From: Actinospineispora acaciae DSM 45401
GTDB lineage: Bacteria; Actinomycetota; Actinomycetes; Mycobacteriales; Pseudonocardiaceae
Direction: 5' to 3'
Length of the DNA stretch: 64,000 bases
NCBI RefSeq assembly: GCF_000620785.1
Contig: NZ_JIAI01000013.1
Location: 124,001-188,000, forward strand
The translations under genes were made by a program, and so were the position numbers. Below are positions 1 to 8,217 of the stretch, in pieces. The stretch's first letter is position 1; each line of letters starts with the position of its first letter. Below the pieces are notes generated by a model. It ran no database searches. It saw only the letters and a program-made list of their open reading frames with translations, and was not told where the DNA came from.

Positions 1-824
1 GCCTCGATCTCCGCCTCCGCGCGGAGCTGCCGGCGACGATCCCGCTCCCCGGACCGGTTCATCCAGTCACGGTGTTTGTCCAGCGCGGCGATCACATCGC
101 CGATTCCCTCGCCCCTGGACGCGACCGTCTTGACGATCGGGGCCTTCCACTTCGTCTCGTCCCGCTCACGTCGACCCAGCGAGAGCATGTACCTCAGATC
201 CCGCACCGTCTGGTCGGCGCCGTCGCGATCGGCCTTGTTGACCACGAAGACGTCGGCGACCTCGAGGATGCCCGCCTTCGCCGCCTGGATGCCGTCGCCC
301 ATGCCCGGCGCCAGCAGCACCAGCGTGGTGTCGGCCAGGGAGACCACCTCGATCTCGGACTGCCCGACACCCACCGTCTCGACCAGGATCACATCGCAAC
401 GGGCCGCATCGAGCACCCGGATCGCCTGCGGCGTCGCCCAGGACAACCCGCCGAGGTGGCCGCGAGTCGCCATCGAGCGGATGAAGACGCCGCTGTCGGT
501 CGCGTGTTCCTGCATCCGCACCCGATCGCCGAGCAAAGCGCCGCCGGAGAACGGCGAGGACGGGTCCACCGCCAACACGCCGACCCTCTTGCCCTGCTCG
601 CGCAGGGCTCCCACCAGCGCGGACGTCGATGTCGATTTCCCGACCCCTGGCGAGCCGGTGAGGCCGACCACCTGGGCGTGCCCGGTGTGCGGTGCGAGCG
701 CGGCGGCAACCTCGCCGAGCAGCGGGCTGGCGTCCTCCACCATGGAGATCAGCCGCGCGACCGCCCTCGCATCCCCATCACGAGCACGCGTGACGAGGCT
801 CGTTACGTCCAGCTGGCGTGGCAT
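1..824 (-). CDS. meaB: Methylmalonyl-CoA mutase-associated GTPase MeaB (3' end outside window)
   Basis: G3E-family P-loop GTPase that loads and protects the B12 cofactor of acyl-CoA mutases. About 274 residues are visible; the C-terminus lies beyond position 1. Reading from ATG at 824, a Walker A motif GSPGVGKST lies near residues 56-64, followed by VDPSSPFSGGALLGDR, ETVGVGQSE (G3-type) and NKADRDGADQT (base-recognition NKxD), all typical of the ArgK/MeaB family. The gene starts 19 bases after the thiolase stop on the same strand, so the two are probably co-transcribed. Family assignment is firm. Whether the partner is the MeaA-type mutase at 22460-24457 or a methylmalonyl-CoA mutase elsewhere is not decided. 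Confidence 0.93.
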   Translation of the reverse strand, partial: MPRQLDVTSLVTRARDGDARAVARLISMVEDASPLLGEVAAALAPHTGHAQVVGLTGSPGVGKSTSTSALVGALREQGKRVGVLAVDPSSPFSGGALLGDRVRMQEHATDSGVFIRSMATRGHLGGLSWATPQAIRVLDAARCDVILVETVGVGQSEIEVVSLADTTLVLLAPGMGDGIQAAKAGILEVADVFVVNKADRDGADQTVRDLRYMLSLGRRERDETKWKAPIVKTVASRGEGIGDVIAALDKHRDWMNRSGERDRRRQLRAEAEIE

Positions 825-843
825 TCTGTCCCTGGTCCGCCGA

Positions 844-2034
844 TCAACCGCCGGCCGGCACCCGAAGCACGAGCGCATCTCCCTGGCCGCCGCCCCCGCA
901 CAGCGCGGCGACGCCGGTGCCACCGCCTCGGCGACGAAGCTCCAGCGCCAGGTGCAGCGCTATGCGCGCGCCCGACATGCCGATCGGGTGGCCCAGGGCG
1001 ATGGCGCCGCCGTTGACGTTGACCCGGTCCGGGGCGACGCCCAGCTTGCGGGTGGAGACGATCCCGACCGCCGCGAACGCCTCGTTGATCTCGACGAGGT
1101 CGAGGTCGGTCGGCTCGAGCCCGTCCCGGCGGCAGGCGGCCGCGATCGCGTTGGCCGGCTGCTCGTGGAGGCTGGCGTCCGGGCCGGCCACAACGCCGTG
1201 GGCGCCGATCTCGGCCAACCAGGTGAGCCCGAGCTCCTCCGCCTTGGCCTTGCTCATGACCACCACGGCTGCCGCGCCGTCAGAGATCTGCGAGGCGGAA
1301 CCTGCCGTGATCGTGCCGTCCGACGAGAACGCCGGGCGCAGCCTGGCCAGGCCCTCCGCCGTGGTGTCCCCTCGGATCCCCTCGTCGGCGTCCACGATCT
1401 TGGGGTCGCCCTTGCGCTGTGGCACCGACACCGGTGCGATCTCCTCGGCGAAGATGCCGTTCTCGGCGGCCTTGGCGGCAAGTTGGTGCGAGCGCGCGGA
1501 AAACTCGTCCTGATCCTGCCTGGTGAGCTCGTACCGGGAGTTGAACTTCTCGGTGGAGGCTCCCATCGCACACTGGTCGAACGCGCAGAACAACCCGTCG
1601 TGCGCCATGTGGTCCAGCGCGGTCACCTCGCCGAACTTGTACCCCTCGCGCGACTTCGTCAGCAGGTGAGGCGCCTGGGTCATCGACTCCTGGCCACCCG
1701 CCACGACGATGTCGAACTCGCCGGCGCGGATGAGCTGATCCGCGAGCGCGATGGCGTCGAGACCCGACAGGCACACCTTGTTGATGGTCAGCGCCGGCAC
1801 GTTCATCGAGATGCCGCCCGCCACGGCGGCCTGGCGAGCCGGTATCTGCCCGGCACCAGCCGTCAGCACCTGTCCCATGATCACGTACTGGACCTGGTCG
1901 GCGGGAACGCCCGCGCGTTCCAGCGCCGCTCTGATCGCGATACCACCCAACTGAGCGCCCGAGAAGTCCTTCAACGAGCCCAGCAGGCGGCCCATCGGGG
2001 TGCGCGCCCCGGCAACGATCACGGACTGAGTCAC
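844..2034 (-). CDS. Acetyl-CoA C-acetyltransferase (thiolase)
   Basis: Thiolase, 396 residues, which condenses two acetyl-CoA to acetoacetyl-CoA or works in the degradative direction. The acylated Cys is C88 in NKVCLSG. The C-terminal half has NEAFA, GHPIGMSGAR (catalytic His) and the second Cys in ALCGGGGQG. Length and motifs match the biosynthetic FadA4/AtoB/PhaA group. It is the first gene of a unit with meaB and diverges from the epimerase across 115 bases. In Streptomyces and mycobacteria the same thiolase lies beside the epimerase, so the neighbourhood is conserved. With the dehydrogenase at 6267-8054 and Ccr it would supply crotonyl-CoA for ethylmalonyl-CoA. Confidence 0.93.
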   Translation of the reverse strand: MTQSVIVAGARTPMGRLLGSLKDFSGAQLGGIAIRAALERAGVPADQVQYVIMGQVLTAGAGQIPARQAAVAGGISMNVPALTINKVCLSGLDAIALADQLIRAGEFDIVVAGGQESMTQAPHLLTKSREGYKFGEVTALDHMAHDGLFCAFDQCAMGASTEKFNSRYELTRQDQDEFSARSHQLAAKAAENGIFAEEIAPVSVPQRKGDPKIVDADEGIRGDTTAEGLARLRPAFSSDGTITAGSASQISDGAAAVVVMSKAKAEELGLTWLAEIGAHGVVAGPDASLHEQPANAIAAACRRDGLEPTDLDLVEINEAFAAVGIVSTRKLGVAPDRVNVNGGAIALGHPIGMSGARIALHLALELRRRGGGTGVAALCGGGGQGDALVLRVPAGG

Positions 2035-2149
2035 GACGGCCTCCAGCGACTCCGACGGCGGTGGGTTGCTCAGACGATACCTTCGGGATCGGCAGGTGAC
2101 CGGGTGAAGACCGGCACAGTTAACGATTCTGATCGGTTACATTCCGGCC

Positions 2150-2593
2150 ATGAACGAGCTACGCGGAGCCGTCACGACCATCGACCATGTCGGGATCGCG
2201 GTACCCGACCTGGATGCCGCGATCACCTGGTACGCGGACAACCTCGGGCTCGTGGCCACCCACGTCGAGGTCAACGAGGAGCAGGGCGTGCGAGAGGCGA
2301 TGCTGCACGCCCCCGGCGACCACCACGGACCCGCCGTCCAGCTGCTCGCGCCACTGGACGAGAACTCCACGATTGCCAAGTTCATCGGCCGAAACGGGCC
2401 TGGGATCCAACAGATGGCGTACCGGGTCGCCGACCTCGAAGCCACCTGCGCGCGGCTGCGCGAACAGGGTGCGCGACTGCTCTACGACGAGCCCCGTCGC
2501 GGCACGGCGAACTCCCTGGTCAACTTCGTGCATCCCAAGGACGCCGGCGGGGTACTCATCGAGCTCGTGGAGCCCGCGGCCACGCCGAGCTGA
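2150..2593 (+). CDS. mce: Methylmalonyl/ethylmalonyl-CoA epimerase
   Basis: VOC-fold epimerase, 147 residues, which interconverts 2R and 2S forms of methylmalonyl- and ethylmalonyl-CoA. Two beta-alpha-beta-beta-beta modules are visible: the first starts IDHVGIAVPDLD and the second QQMAYRVADLE. Metal ligands by family comparison are H13, Q64, a residue in the GIQQMAY segment, and E138 near the C-terminus. Where the Propionibacterium and Streptomyces enzymes have His in the third position (HH), this protein has QQ, as I recall for mycobacterial homologues. No clear Shine-Dalgarno precedes the ATG, and a TTACAT hexamer lies about 10 bases upstream, so the transcript may be leaderless. Confidence 0.93.
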   Translation: MNELRGAVTTIDHVGIAVPDLDAAITWYADNLGLVATHVEVNEEQGVREAMLHAPGDHHGPAVQLLAPLDENSTIAKFIGRNGPGIQQMAYRVADLEATCARLREQGARLLYDEPRRGTANSLVNFVHPKDAGGVLIELVEPAATPS

Positions 2594-2733
2594 CCTCGGC
2601 CCGCGCACGGTCCGGCGACGGCGGCGACGTCGGTCACAGGCCTTGTCCGGGCTCGTTACCCGCCGGTAGCGTTTGGTATCCCAAGCACGAGGGCTGGGGC
2701 CACGCGCCAGCCGCGACTCACGGGAGGCACGGC

Positions 2734-4065
2734 GTGCAAGAGATACGCGACGCGATCCTGGCCGACGAGCTCGATGCGGTGGGCGGGCTGACCGTCCCCG
2801 ACCACTACCGAGGCGTGACGGTGCGCGCCGACGAGGTCGAGATGTTCGCGGGGCTCCCGTCGCGGGAGAAGGACCCGCGCAAGAGCCTCCATCTCGACAC
2901 CGTGGCGACACCCGAGCTCGGGCCGGGCGAGGCGATCGTCGCCGTGATGGCCAGCGCGATCAACTACAACACCGTCTGGACCTCCATCTTCGAGCCGCTT
3001 CCCACGTTCGCCTTCCTGCGTCGCTACGGCCGGCTCTCGCCGCTGGCCAAGCGACACGACCTGCCCTACCACGTGGTCGGCTCCGACCTCGCCGGCGTGG
3101 TCCTGCGCACCGGGCCGGGTGTCCACAGCTGGAAGCCGGGCGACGAGGTGGTGGCGCACTGCCTGTCCGTCGAGCTGGAGAGCCCGGACGGCCACGACGA
3201 CACGATGATGGACCCGGAGCAGCGCATCTGGGGCTTCGAGACGAACTTCGGGGGCCTCGCCGAGCTCGCGCTGGTGAAGTCGAACCAGCTGATGCCCAAG
3301 CCCGGCCACCTGACCTGGGAGGAGGCTGCCAGCCCCGGCCTGGTCAACTCCACCGCTTACCGCCAGCTGGTCTCCCGCAACGGCGCCGACATGAAACAAG
3401 GCGACATCGTCCTGGTCTGGGGCGCGTCGGGCGGGCTCGGTTCGTACGCGACCCAGTTCGCGCTGAACGGCGGCGCCACGCCGGTCTGCGTGGTGTCCTC
3501 TCCGGAGAAGGCGGAGATCTGCCGACGCATGGGCGCCGAGCTCATCATCGACCGCGCCGCCGAGGGGTTCCGCTTCTGGCGTGACGACCAGCATCAGGAC
3601 CAGAGCGAGTGGAAGCGGTTCGGCGCGAGGATCCGCGAGCTCACCGGCGGGGAGGACCCGGACATCGTCTTCGAGCACCCCGGGAGGGAGACGTTCGGCG
3701 CCAGCGTGTACGTCGCCCGCAAAGGCGGCACCATCGTCACCTGCGCATCTACCAGCGGATACGAGCACGTCTTCGACAACCGCTACCTCTGGATGAACCT
3801 TAAGCGAATAGTCGGCTCGCACTTCGCCAACTACCGCGAGGCATGGGAGGCCAACCGGCTCATCGACAAGGCGAAGATCCACCCCACCCTGTCCAGGGTC
3901 TACCCGCTGGCGGAGACCGGCCAGGCCGCGCTGGACGTCCATTCCAACGTTCACCAGGGCAAAGTCGGCGTGCTGTGCCTGGCTCCCGAGGAAGGCCTCG
4001 GGGTGCGCGATCCGGAGCGCCGAGAGCGGCATTTCCCCGAGATCAATCGTTTCCGTGGGGTCTAG
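2734..4065 (+). CDS. ccrA: Crotonyl-CoA carboxylase/reductase
   Basis: Zinc-less MDR-family enzyme, 443 residues, which reductively carboxylates crotonyl-CoA to (2S)-ethylmalonyl-CoA with NADPH and CO2. The start is GTG at 2734 because GGGAGG lies 7 bases upstream and the family N-terminus (VQEIRDAILA) begins there. Visible landmarks are the substrate-domain stretch NYNTVWTSIFEP, the nucleotide-binding WGASGGLGSYATQ near residues 229-241, and FEHPGRETFGASVYV, all diagnostic of Ccr rather than quinone reductases. It follows the epimerase on the same strand after 140 bases. It is the key enzyme of the ethylmalonyl-CoA pathway and a source of butyryl-type polyketide extender units. Confidence 0.95.
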   Translation: MQEIRDAILADELDAVGGLTVPDHYRGVTVRADEVEMFAGLPSREKDPRKSLHLDTVATPELGPGEAIVAVMASAINYNTVWTSIFEPLPTFAFLRRYGRLSPLAKRHDLPYHVVGSDLAGVVLRTGPGVHSWKPGDEVVAHCLSVELESPDGHDDTMMDPEQRIWGFETNFGGLAELALVKSNQLMPKPGHLTWEEAASPGLVNSTAYRQLVSRNGADMKQGDIVLVWGASGGLGSYATQFALNGGATPVCVVSSPEKAEICRRMGAELIIDRAAEGFRFWRDDQHQDQSEWKRFGARIRELTGGEDPDIVFEHPGRETFGASVYVARKGGTIVTCASTSGYEHVFDNRYLWMNLKRIVGSHFANYREAWEANRLIDKAKIHPTLSRVYPLAETGQAALDVHSNVHQGKVGVLCLAPEEGLGVRDPERRERHFPEINRFRGV

Positions 4066-4135
4066 TCGAGGGCTGGTCCTCCGTAGAGTGACACCCGCCA
4101 CGACCGTGTGATTTGCGGCGAGTACGGTAAGCGCC

Positions 4136-5815
4136 ATGCCAGCTGGAGATGATCACCTGCCGGCCCCCGGATCGGCTTTCGCGATCACCCGTCGGGGCTA
4201 CGACTCGGCCCAGGTTGACGACTACCTGCGAGATATAGACGCCCAGCTTCGCATGCTCGCGGCCGACCGTGATGCGGCCATCGAGCAGAACAGCCAGCTG
4301 GCACGTCAAGTCAATGTGGCGTGGGCGGAAACGGATCGGCTCAAGGGCCAGGTCCGTCGCCTGTCGACCGCGCCGGACAGCGTCGAGGGCATGAGCGAAC
4401 GGGTGCAGTCCATGCTCCGGCTCGCCCAGGACGAGGTGGCCGAGCGACGCACCCGGGCCGAGACCGAGGCCACCGAGATCGTCGCGCGCGCCGAGACCGA
4501 GGCCGGCGACCTGCCGCGGCGCCTCGACGCGCGGCGTCGCCAGCTGGACGAAGAGGCCAAGCAGCTCGAAGAGGCCGGCCGGCAGCTCTCGCTCGAGCGC
4601 GAGAAGGTCATGACCGAGGCGCGCGAGGAAGCCGAGCGCCTCCGGACCACGGCGACCACGGACGCCGAGCAGGTCCGTTCGGAAGCGGCCGCGGCGGCGC
4701 AGCGGGTGCGCTCCGAGGCCACCTCCGAGGTGCGGCGCATCCGCTCCGAGGCGTCGAACGAGGCCGAGCGCATCCGGTCCGAGGCGAGCGCCGAGGCCCA
4801 GCGGGTCCTGCGCGAGGCCGAGGAGGAGCGCACCGCGCTCGACCAGCAGAGCGCGGCCCAGCGCGCACAGGTCGAGGACGACTTCGAGATCGCCATGACG
4901 GCCCGCCGGACCGAGATCATGGCCGCTATCCAGCAGAAGCAGGAAGCCAGCCGCGAAGAGGCGAACCGGCTGGTCACGACGGCCAGGGCCGAGGCCGAGC
5001 GGATGGTCACCACCGCACGGCAGACCGCGCAGGAAATGGTCAGCCAGGCCGACGCCCGCGCGCAGAAGACCGTGAGCGACGCCGACGCCAGGGCGCACAA
5101 GACGGTCAGCGAGGCGGACGCCAGGGCGCACAAGACCGTCAGCGAAGCCGACGCCAGCGCCCACAAGATGGTCAGCGAGGCGCGCAACAGCGCCCAGCAG
5201 ATGGTCAGCGAGGCCGAGGCGAGGGCGGAGAACACCGTCAGCGAGGCCGACGCCCGCGCCGAGCACACGGTCAGCGAAGCCGACGCCCGCGCCGAGCGCA
5301 CCGTCAGCGAAGCCGACGCCTACGCCCACAAGACGGTCAGCGAGGCCGAGTCCAAGGCCGAGCACACGGTCAGCGAAGCCGACGCCCGCGCCGAGCGCAC
5401 CGTCAGCGAAGCCGACGCCTACGCCCACAAGACCGTGACCGAGGCCGAGGCAAGGGCCGAGCACACGATCAACGAGGCAGAGGCCGCCGCCCACCAGGCG
5501 GTGACCGAGGCCGAGCAGCGCGTCACCGAGCTCGAGGGCCTTCGCGTCATGCTGGTGTCGCAGCTCTCCGAGCTTCGCGGCACGCTCGACCAGTCCCTGC
5601 CCCGCCTCGGCCCGCCCGAGCCGCAGCCGGTGCGTGTGATCGTCGGCGACCGCAACGGCAGCGGCCCCGGGGAGCACGACGGCTCGGACGCCGACGGCCA
5701 GGACGGTTCGGGCAACCACAACGGTGACGACCCGACGCCCACGCCGAGGTCGAGCCCGGAGCGCCGTCCCACCCCGGGACGCCGCCGCCCGACCCCGACG
5801 GCCCGCCAGCGCTGA
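4136..5815 (+). CDS. DivIVA-domain hendecad coiled-coil protein (Scy/FilP-like)
   Basis: 559-residue cytoskeletal-type protein. Residues about 10-60 form a DivIVA-like head (FAITRRGYDSAQVDDYLRDID). The next 400 residues are almost uninterrupted coiled coil. Residues about 278-464 are 17 consecutive 11-residue units of the type KTVSEADARAH (hendecad repeat), and shorter RSEA-type hendecads lie around 180-225. The last ~80 residues are Gly/Asp- then Pro/Arg-rich and probably disordered. In Streptomyces the epimerase gene is followed by scy and filP, which encode coiled-coil organisers of hyphal-tip growth, so synteny and repeat type both point to that group. It cannot be settled which of the two this represents. 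Function is inferred, not shown. Confidence 0.85.
   Translation: MPAGDDHLPAPGSAFAITRRGYDSAQVDDYLRDIDAQLRMLAADRDAAIEQNSQLARQVNVAWAETDRLKGQVRRLSTAPDSVEGMSERVQSMLRLAQDEVAERRTRAETEATEIVARAETEAGDLPRRLDARRRQLDEEAKQLEEAGRQLSLEREKVMTEAREEAERLRTTATTDAEQVRSEAAAAAQRVRSEATSEVRRIRSEASNEAERIRSEASAEAQRVLREAEEERTALDQQSAAQRAQVEDDFEIAMTARRTEIMAAIQQKQEASREEANRLVTTARAEAERMVTTARQTAQEMVSQADARAQKTVSDADARAHKTVSEADARAHKTVSEADASAHKMVSEARNSAQQMVSEAEARAENTVSEADARAEHTVSEADARAERTVSEADAYAHKTVSEAESKAEHTVSEADARAERTVSEADAYAHKTVTEAEARAEHTINEAEAAAHQAVTEAEQRVTELEGLRVMLVSQLSELRGTLDQSLPRLGPPEPQPVRVIVGDRNGSGPGEHDGSDADGQDGSGNHNGDDPTPTPRSSPERRPTPGRRRPTPTARQR
4967..5527 (+). repeat. 33-bp tandem coding repeat, 17 units (hendecads)
   Basis: Seventeen in-frame 33-base units, each encoding an 11-mer with consensus [K/H/R]TVSEADARA[H/E]. 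Units 7-8 (5264-5329) and 10-11 (5363-5428) encode the same 22 residues with near-identical DNA. They are offset by exactly 99 bases, which suggests a recent three-unit duplication. Confidence 0.9.
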
Positions 5816-5846
5816 TCGCGGCGCCGGACGACCGGTAGTTTCTCAG

Positions 5847-5886
5847 GCCGCTAGGGCCGGCTCCGCGCGGAGCCGGCCCTAGCGGC
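5847..5886. terminator. 40-bp perfect palindrome, likely bidirectional terminator
   Basis: Two perfectly complementary 20-base arms (5847-5866 and 5867-5886) with no spacer; left arm GCCGCTAGGGCCGGCTCCGC. It sits exactly between the convergent coiled-coil gene (stop 5815) and the small gene ending at 5931. TTT follows on the plus-strand side. Strength and context fit a shared hairpin terminator. Confidence 0.75.
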
Positions 5887-5930
5887 GTTTACGGCAGGTG
5901 GCCGCGGTTGGGCGGGCGTCGGCGGTGGCG

Positions 5931-6236
5931 TCAGGTGCGGCGGCCGGGGCGACGGTGGCGGCGCGATGCCCAGCACGCGGTGTGCCAGTGTCGCCGGTCG
6001 TCGGAGCTTCCGGTGGCGCCGGCGCCCGCCGGCCAGGCGACCACGTGCCCCACCCCCGGTGCGATCTCGTGGTCGCATCCGGGGCAGCGGTAGGTCTTGC
6101 GGCCGCGCGCGCCCGGGACCGAGCGCACCGTCCACTCGCCGTCCGGGCCGACCTCGGTCCTCGACCAGCCCAGCGCGCCGCCGACCAACGGGCGTGGTGA
6201 GCCCGAGTCCCCTCTGGCACGGTTGCGGCGCGGCAC
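5931..6236 (-). CDS. Conserved small Cys/His (zinc-ribbon-like) protein
   Basis: 101-residue basic protein. The core reads GEWTVRSV, then KTYRCPGCDHEIAPGVGHVVAW and later RRHWHTACW. A CxxC pair and a later HxxxC are spaced like a zinc site. Similar ~100-residue proteins, often labelled ATP/GTP-binding without basis, are common in actinomycetes near the epimerase/FilP locus. The start is GTG at 6236. It lies 30 bases downstream of the 3-hydroxyacyl-CoA dehydrogenase gene and may be co-transcribed with it. Biochemical function is unknown. Confidence 0.65.
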   Translation of the reverse strand: MPRRNRARGDSGSPRPLVGGALGWSRTEVGPDGEWTVRSVPGARGRKTYRCPGCDHEIAPGVGHVVAWPAGAGATGSSDDRRHWHTACWASRRHRRPGRRT

Positions 6237-6266
6237 GAGATCAGTATCTCGCCGTCCCGACGAGGG

Positions 6267-8054
6267 CTACCGGGACGCGGCGTAGTCCCGGAAGCCCTGT
6301 CCTGTCTTTCGGCCCAGCCGCCCGGCGGTCACCAGGTGCTCCAACAGCGGCGCCGGCGCATAACCGGCCATCCGGAACTCCTGGTACAGGGTGCGCTCGA
6401 TCGCCAGCGAGACGTCCAGGCCCACCACGTCCAGCAGCTCGAACGGACCCATCGGCAGCGCGCAGCCCGTCTTCATCGCCGCGTCGATGTCGTCGGAGCT
6501 GGCGTAGTGCGCCTCGAGCATCTTGACCGCGTCGTTCAGGTAGGGGAACAACAGCGCGTTGACGATGAACCCGGCCCGATCGCCGCAGAACACCGCGTGC
6601 TTGCCCAGCTCGCCGCACAGCGACCGGGCGGTGGCCACCGTGTCCGGCGAGGTGGCGATGGTGCTGACCACCTCCACCAGCTTCATCACCGGCGCCGGGT
6701 TGAAGAAGTGCAGGCCGATCACGTCGCCGGGGCGGGAGGTGGCGGCCGCGCACTCGATGACCGGCAGCGAGGACGTCGTGGTGGCCAGCACCGCGCCCGG
6801 CTTGCACACCTCGTCCAGCGTCTCGAAGACCGCGCGCTTGACGTCCAGCTCCTCGGCGACGGCCTCGATCACGAGGTCGCACTCGGCCATGTCCTCGAGG
6901 TTGGTGGTGGCGCGAACCCGGCCGAAGGCCGCCTCCCGGTCCTCCTCGGAGAGCCGGCCGCGCACCACCGCCTTGTCCAGCGAGCGCTTCAGCGCGCCCA
7001 GCGAGGCCTCGTTCTTCGAGTCCGAGCGGCCGCGCAGGACCACGTCCAGGCCGGACTTGGCGAGCACCTCCACGATGCCGGTGGCCATGGTGCCGGTGCC
7101 GACCACGCCGACGGTCCGGACCGGGCGGGCGGTGCCGTCGGCGGCGTCGAGCGGACCGGGGGTGTCCGCGTCGTCGACGACCTTGGGCGAGTCCGCCGAG
7201 TCATAGGTGTAGAAGCCGCGCCCACTCTTCCGCCCGAGCAGGCCGGCGGTGATCATCTGCTTGAACACCGGCGTCGGCGCGTGCATCAGGTTGCGCGACT
7301 GGTTGTACATCGTCATGAGGATCTCGTAGGCGGTGTCCAGGCCGATCAGGTCCAGCAGCGCCAGCGGACCCATCGGGTAGCCGCACCCGAAGCGCATGGC
7401 CGCGTCGATGTCCTCACGGGTGGCGTAGTGCTCCTCGAACATCCGGGCCGCGTGGTTGAGGTAGCCGAACAACAGGGCGTTCGCGATGAACCCGGCCCGG
7501 TCGCCGATCACCACCGGGACCTTGCCCATCTTCCGCGCGAACGCGGCCATGTCGTCCACCACGTCCTGCTCGGTGACCACCGTGCGGACCAGCTCGACCA
7601 GCTTGAGCACCGGCGCGGGGTTGAAGAAGTGCATGCCCACCACGCGGCCGGGGCGGCCGGTGCGCACAGACAGCTCGGTGATCGACAGCGACGAGGTGTT
7701 GGACGCCAGGATGACGTCCGGGCGGACGATCTTGTCCACGGCGGCGAGGATGTCCGCCTTGAGGTCCAGGCGCTCGGGGACCGCCTCGATCACCAGGTCG
7801 ACGTCGGCGAGGTCGGCCAGGTCGGTGGTCATCGTGACGCGGTCGTGCAACGCACGGGCGTCGTCCTCGCTGAGCTTGCCCCGGGCGGTGGCGCGGGCCG
7901 TGGAGTGTTCGAGATGACCCCGGCCCCTGGCCACGCCGGCCGCGTCCTGCTCGACGCCGACCACGCGCAGGCCGTTGCGGGCGAACACCTCGGCGATGCC
8001 GGCACCCATCGTGCCCAGGCCGACCACACCGACGGCCTCGAACTCACGCGCCAC
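6267..8054 (-). CDS. Tandem-fused 3-hydroxyacyl-CoA dehydrogenase (two HBD units)
   Basis: 595-residue protein made of two complete 3-hydroxybutyryl-CoA dehydrogenase modules. Module 1 has GLGTMGAG at 12-19, SNTSSL, MHFFNPAP (catalytic H142) and the C-terminal domain YPMGPLALLDLIGLD. Module 2 starts at about 313 with GTGTMATG and has TTTSSL, LHFFNPAP (H449) and LPMGPFELLDVVGLD. No hydratase or thiolase domain is attached, unlike FadB. The start chosen is GTG at 8054, which has GGGAGG 7 bases upstream; an upstream in-frame start at 8174 lacks a ribosome site and would run through the operator palindromes. Likely role: NAD(P)H-dependent acetoacetyl-CoA/3-hydroxybutyryl-CoA interconversion. Confidence 0.9.
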   Translation of the reverse strand: MAREFEAVGVVGLGTMGAGIAEVFARNGLRVVGVEQDAAGVARGRGHLEHSTARATARGKLSEDDARALHDRVTMTTDLADLADVDLVIEAVPERLDLKADILAAVDKIVRPDVILASNTSSLSITELSVRTGRPGRVVGMHFFNPAPVLKLVELVRTVVTEQDVVDDMAAFARKMGKVPVVIGDRAGFIANALLFGYLNHAARMFEEHYATREDIDAAMRFGCGYPMGPLALLDLIGLDTAYEILMTMYNQSRNLMHAPTPVFKQMITAGLLGRKSGRGFYTYDSADSPKVVDDADTPGPLDAADGTARPVRTVGVVGTGTMATGIVEVLAKSGLDVVLRGRSDSKNEASLGALKRSLDKAVVRGRLSEEDREAAFGRVRATTNLEDMAECDLVIEAVAEELDVKRAVFETLDEVCKPGAVLATTTSSLPVIECAAATSRPGDVIGLHFFNPAPVMKLVEVVSTIATSPDTVATARSLCGELGKHAVFCGDRAGFIVNALLFPYLNDAVKMLEAHYASSDDIDAAMKTGCALPMGPFELLDVVGLDVSLAIERTLYQEFRMAGYAPAPLLEHLVTAGRLGRKTGQGFRDYAASR

Positions 8055-8120
8055 GCCGCTACCTCCCTGAGTCTCGTTCAGAGGGATCCTGCCATCCGCC
8101 GCCCGTTCCGGCAGTGCTCT

Positions 8121-8140
8121 GTGTTCGGGATCCCGAACAC
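8121..8140. promoter_or_regulatory. 20-bp perfect palindrome upstream of fused dehydrogenase
   Basis: GTGTTCGGGATCCCGAACAC is its own reverse complement. It lies 66 bases before the GTG start of the dehydrogenase, inside the expected promoter/leader. Likely an operator for a dimeric regulator; the regulator is not identified. Confidence 0.55.
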
Positions 8141-8156
8141 ACGTGCCTGAAATACC

Positions 8157-8171
8157 GACCGACCGTCGGTC
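8157..8171. promoter_or_regulatory. TetR-type operator, copy 1
   Basis: GACCGACCGTCGGTC is a perfect 15-base palindrome about one central base, of the GACCGAC-N-GTCGGTC class often bound by actinobacterial TetR-family proteins. Its centre is 27 bases from copy 2. Confidence 0.6.
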
Positions 8172-8181
8172 CAACTACGAA

Positions 8182-8200
8182 CAGACCGACGGTCGGTCTG
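8182..8200. promoter_or_regulatory. TetR-type operator, copy 2
   Basis: CAGACCGACGGTCGGTCTG, 19 bases, is palindromic about its centre and shares the GACCGAC-N-GTCGGTC core with copy 1 and with the site at 37005-37023. It probably controls the dehydrogenase transcribed leftwards. Confidence 0.6.
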
Positions 8201-8217
8201 TCTTTCGGTGGAGGGCG

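Noticed and set aside
2671..2690. TTTGGTATCCCAAG before ccrA as a copy of the 8121-8140 palindrome
   Set aside because: Only weakly palindromic, and it shares just a GGGATxCC-like centre; not enough to call the same operator.
76..2733. Upstream extension of the ccrA frame back to position 76
   Set aside because: It overlaps meaB, the thiolase and the epimerase, all of which have clear motifs; the GTG at 2734 with GGGAGG is the family start.
4967..5527. CRISPR-like array of 33-base units
   Set aside because: The units are contiguous with no spacers, stay in frame and encode hendecads of a coiled coil.
4043..5719. Minus-strand frame opposite the coiled-coil gene with GVGFADGALGAGVG-type repeats
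   Set aside because: The repeat is the antisense reading of the 33-base hendecad units; it looks like a repeat protein but is explained by the sense gene.
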